7,768 nucleotides of DNA from CAYQQO01 sp964420115 (GTDB lineage: Bacteria > Patescibacteriota > Minisyncoccia > Portnoybacterales > UBA2143), in assembly GCA_964420115.1 (NCBI GenBank), contig CAYQQO010000031.1, forward strand, positions 1 to 7,768. The letters are read 5' to 3'. A program made the translations under genes and the position numbers. Below are positions 5,630-7,768 of the stretch, piece by piece. The notes below the pieces were generated by a model. It worked only from the letters and a program-made list of their open reading frames with translations, made no database searches and was not told the origin of the DNA. How positions within the stretch are numbered: position 1 is the stretch's first letter; every line of letters begins with the position of its first letter.

Positions 5630-7768
5630 TGGTTAAATCATTTCCAAGAAGTGCGAAAATTGCCCTCTTCTTTGTCATCGTCCCGCTGGCCATAACGATC
5701 GGTGTCTTTGTTTTTTCAGGTCCAAGTACAGCTCAAAATTCCAATAATCTGGATTATCTCGATATAATATCTACGGATAAAGCCCCTTCCGAAATGACTA
5801 TAACGCAACTGAGGGAGAAAATAGACCAGATAAAGCAAGCCATACACCGACTCCAAATGCTCCTTCAAGCCATGCCGTCATCTAAACAACCACTAAGCAT
5901 ATCGAAAATACCTCCAGACTACACCTTCGATAATGACCTACGATATGGCACCTCAAGCAATGAGGTCGTTTACCTCCAGGTGATGTTAAATCAGGCCCCT
6001 GGGACACGGGTAGCTGAGTCAGGATGGGGATCTTTAGGCCAAGAGTCAATGTACTTTGGACAAAAAACCTTAGCCGCCGTAAAAAAATTCCAAGAAAAAT
6101 ATAAAGAAGATATATTGTCGCCCTACCACCTAAACCACGGTACCGGCTATGTAGGACAAACCACACGGCAGAAGCTTAACGAGCTGCTTGCTGTCTATAG
6201 AACGCCGGCGGCAACTCCACAACCACCGGAAGATCGGGAAGATCAAAAAACCGAACAGCCGATAGAGGAGCAAGAAGAGGAGAAAAAGAATCAGACAACA
6301 GATCCGTTCCGCCCTCAGTGGCAAGACAACGTAATTAAAGATACCGAAAAAATACCGGACGCAAGTTCGAGCTCATCGAGTCAGGACAATGCAACACCTA
6401 AAACACTGACAGTTGAACTTAAAGTCATGTCTCCATACTCAACCGCCTGGACAAACGAAGTAACGGGGCAGGCCCCTTTAAACAATGTGTCTCTTTTAGC
6501 GACCGTTTTCGGTACAGCCGCGGGTGATATAAATTATCTGTTCGACTGTGAAAACGATGGATCTTGGGATGCAACCTATCAGCGTATCTCTTCGCAAATG
6601 AAAAGCTTTAAGCCGGGATGTTCCTATCAAACCGGCGGGATCTATACCGCCAAGGTCAGAGTCCAAAGAAACGGTCTTTATGCTGAAGATACAGCTATCA
6701 TAACCGTAGAATCTCAGGGCAAATCCGTTTGCGGGAACAATGTCATAGAAGAAGGCGAGGTCTGTGACGGCACCAGCCTCAACAGTCAGACCTGCCAGAC
6801 GCAAGGTTATGAACAAGGAACCCTCACATGTGCTTTAGACTGTTTAAGCTTCAACACGAACTTATGTTTGCCTCCAGAACAAACAAACACTCCTCCACTT
6901 TTAAACGCAATCGGCGACAAAACAATCAACGAAGGAAACACCCTGAGCTTTCTTGTCACCGCTCACGATCCCGAGGACGACTACCTGACTTACTCTGCTC
7001 AGAACGGTCCTACAGGTTCAACTTTCCGTAACCAAACCTTTACTTTTACACCGACTTTTCAACAAGCAGGGACTTATACCGTCACCTTTACCGTTTCTGA
7101 CGGCGAATACACAGATTCAGACACCATTACCATCACGGTTAACGATGTCTGTCAACCGGATACATGTGCAAGTTTAGGCCATGAATGTGGCACTTATTCA
7201 GATGGTTGCTCCGCAACCATCGATTGCGGCACGTGTGATAGCGGCTATCAGTGTCAATCTGGAACCTGTATAGCGCGTGCTGTCTGCGGAGACGGCACGT
7301 GTAACGGCTCAGAAACTTGTGACAGCTGTCCTGATGACTGTGGCAGTTGCCCTACACTTCAGGGAGATTACTATGTGGCCATGAACGATCCGGCTTGTTC
7401 GGATGCAGGGCCGGGCACCCGCTTACAACCCTGGTGCACACTTGGCAGAGCTTACAGTTCATACAATGGCTCGGGACCAAAAGTCCGGGAAGGCGACACG
7501 GTATTATTTAGAGATGGAGATTATGGCACTTTTCAAGAAGATTCCCGCGATCACGGCACACCGTATTATAGAACGGACTGGATATATTATAAAGCAGCAC
7601 CAGGATACAGTCCTAATTTGACATCGATATCCATTTATAATAAAGATCTCTGGGCGGCGAAGGGAGATGGTGATTCCTATTTACATATTGAGGGCTTCAA
7701 TGTAGCCGACGGCGCGGTGATCGACTCGGCCAGCTATGTGAAGTTGGTGGACTGTAATATTGTTACAG
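5629..7768 (+). CDS. Secreted multidomain protein: peptidoglycan-binding, PKD/Ig-like, Cys-rich and beta-helix domains (3' end outside window)
   Basis: One frame is open from ATG 5629 to the window end (713 codons) with no stop. Residues 1-36 are a signal peptide (MVKSFPRSAK, then IALFFVIVPLAITIGVFVF and STAQ). Residues 55-85 form a short amphipathic helix (ITQLREKIDQIKQAIHRLQM). Residues 98-188 are a peptidoglycan-binding domain. An acidic, proline- and serine-rich linker (190-257) follows, then a PKD-like domain (258-360; 'YLFDCENDGSWDATYQ', 'GGIYTAKVRV'), a 'CGNNVIEEGEVCDGT' cysteine repeat (368-413), an Ig-like domain (420-507; 'IGDKTINEGNTLSF', 'AGTYTVTFTVSDGEYTDSD'), two more cysteine-rich units (508-575) and the start of a right-handed beta-helix (from 581). 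This order suggests a protein fixed to the wall by its N-terminal part and presenting a glycan-contacting or pectate-lyase-like helix outward; function is inferred. An NTG at 5626-5628 could be an alternative start, as its first base is unknown. Confidence 0.9.
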   Translation, partial: MVKSFPRSAKIALFFVIVPLAITIGVFVFSGPSTAQNSNNLDYLDIISTDKAPSEMTITQLREKIDQIKQAIHRLQMLLQAMPSSKQPLSISKIPPDYTFDNDLRYGTSSNEVVYLQVMLNQAPGTRVAESGWGSLGQESMYFGQKTLAAVKKFQEKYKEDILSPYHLNHGTGYVGQTTRQKLNELLAVYRTPAATPQPPEDREDQKTEQPIEEQEEEKKNQTTDPFRPQWQDNVIKDTEKIPDASSSSSSQDNATPKTLTVELKVMSPYSTAWTNEVTGQAPLNNVSLLATVFGTAAGDINYLFDCENDGSWDATYQRISSQMKSFKPGCSYQTGGIYTAKVRVQRNGLYAEDTAIITVESQGKSVCGNNVIEEGEVCDGTSLNSQTCQTQGYEQGTLTCALDCLSFNTNLCLPPEQTNTPPLLNAIGDKTINEGNTLSFLVTAHDPEDDYLTYSAQNGPTGSTFRNQTFTFTPTFQQAGTYTVTFTVSDGEYTDSDTITITVNDVCQPDTCASLGHECGTYSDGCSATIDCGTCDSGYQCQSGTCIARAVCGDGTCNGSETCDSCPDDCGSCPTLQGDYYVAMNDPACSDAGPGTRLQPWCTLGRAYSSYNGSGPKVREGDTVLFRDGDYGTFQEDSRDHGTPYYRTDWIYYKAAPGYSPNLTSISIYNKDLWAAKGDGDSYLHIEGFNVADGAVIDSASYVKLVDCNIVT
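5917..6195 (+). other. Peptidoglycan-binding domain (PG_binding_1-like)
   Basis: Residues 97-189: 'FDNDLRYGTSSNEVVYLQVM' followed by 'LNQAPGTRVAESGWGS', 'YFGQKTLAAVKKFQEKY' and 'GTGYVGQTTRQKLNELL'. The pattern (G...VxxLQxxLN, FGxxTxxAVxxFQ, G.vGxxTrxkLN) is the three-helix PG_binding_1 fold. The long insert with 'TRVAESG' and 'ILSPYHLNHGTGYVG' is the variant I know from Patescibacteria. It should hold the protein to the cell's own wall or recognise another cell's peptidoglycan. Confidence 0.85.
6730..7353 (+). other. Cysteine-rich repeats flanking an Ig-like domain in gene 4
   Basis: Unit one (6730-6867) reads 'CGNNVIEEGEVCDG...TCQTQGYEQGTLTC', a DUF4215-like disulfide repeat also common in myxobacteria. 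Unit two (7150-7269) has 'CASLGHECGTYSDGC' then 'DCGTCDSGYQCQSGTC'. Unit three (7285-7353) has 'CGDGTCNGSETCDSCPDDCG'. Between unit one and unit two lies an Ig/He_PIG-like domain (about 6886-7149). All are extracellular spacer modules; disulfides imply folding outside the cytoplasm. Confidence 0.75.
7369..7768 (+). other. Start of right-handed beta-helix (pectin-lyase-like) domain, truncated by window end
   Basis: From residue 581: 'YYVAMNDPACSDAGPGTRLQ' then 'PWCTLGRAYSSYNGSGPKV' and 'REGDTVLFRDGDYG'. This is the typical entry of secreted parallel beta-helix proteins (YYVxxxxxxxxNPGTxxxPWxTIxxA ... GDTVxxxxGxY). The later 'YLHIEGFNVADGAVIDSASY' and 'VKLVDCNI' repeat is the helix rung pattern (IxGfxxxx...V.i.nc.i). 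Whether it is catalytic (polysaccharide lyase or hydrolase) or only adhesive cannot be told, because the active-site region lies beyond the window. Confidence 0.75.

Noticed and set aside
6828..7621. Short plus-strand frames at 6828-7031 and 7403-7621
   Set aside because: Both lie out of frame inside the long open frame of gene 4, whose domains continue unbroken through them.

Overview
The window looks like a piece of a metagenome-assembled scaffold from the Candidate Phyla Radiation (Patescibacteria, Parcubacteria-like). This rests on recognising protein styles, not on a marker gene. The surface proteins carry low-complexity Thr/Ser/Asp-rich repeats, 'GNVGIGTTxP' motifs, a 'PPxxNIxAPINIG...SGALGIKGVF' N-terminus, and a peptidoglycan-binding domain of the type common in that group. 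No in-frame TGA codons occur, so the standard bacterial code fits and the TGA-glycine code of Gracilibacteria/SR1 does not. Two runs of exactly 100 N (3349-3448 and 5527-5626) are scaffold gaps, probably of unknown true length.

All convincing genes are on the + strand and the window is almost fully coding. (1) 1-4113: the 3' part of a very large repetitive surface protein, open from the first base. It contains tail-fibre-like repeats, a carbohydrate-binding-like jelly-roll module, eight YadA/Hep_Hag-type head repeats, a conserved 'DISEY...GDVVVV' segment, and, after the first gap, a helical stalk, a 'GCMDPSATNYNPDA' Cys/Asp loop and a C-terminal BACON-like beta-sandwich. (2) 4160-4453: a 97-residue single-pass membrane protein with a charged helical tail. 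(3) 4529 to about 5629: a secreted protein related in style to gene 1, ending in a cysteine-rich, lectin-like domain that runs into the second gap. (4) 5629-7768, running off the window: a secreted multidomain protein with signal peptide, peptidoglycan-binding domain, acidic linker, PKD-like domain, cysteine-rich repeats, an Ig-like domain and the start of a right-handed beta-helix. It lies wholly in one open frame.

Genes 1-4 follow one another with spacings of 46 and 75 bases and then a probable TGATG stop/start overlap, so they may be one cell-envelope locus. A reasonable inference is that genes 1, 3 and 4 make the exposed surface of an episymbiotic cell (host adhesion, glycan contact), with gene 4 bound to peptidoglycan and gene 2 in the membrane. 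No mobile element, CRISPR, RNA gene, reverse transcriptase or enzyme-based defence system is visible. The most unusual signals are the change of codon usage inside gene 1, the YadA-type head repeats without a visible membrane anchor, and the placement of both assembly gaps inside or at the edge of surface-protein genes.
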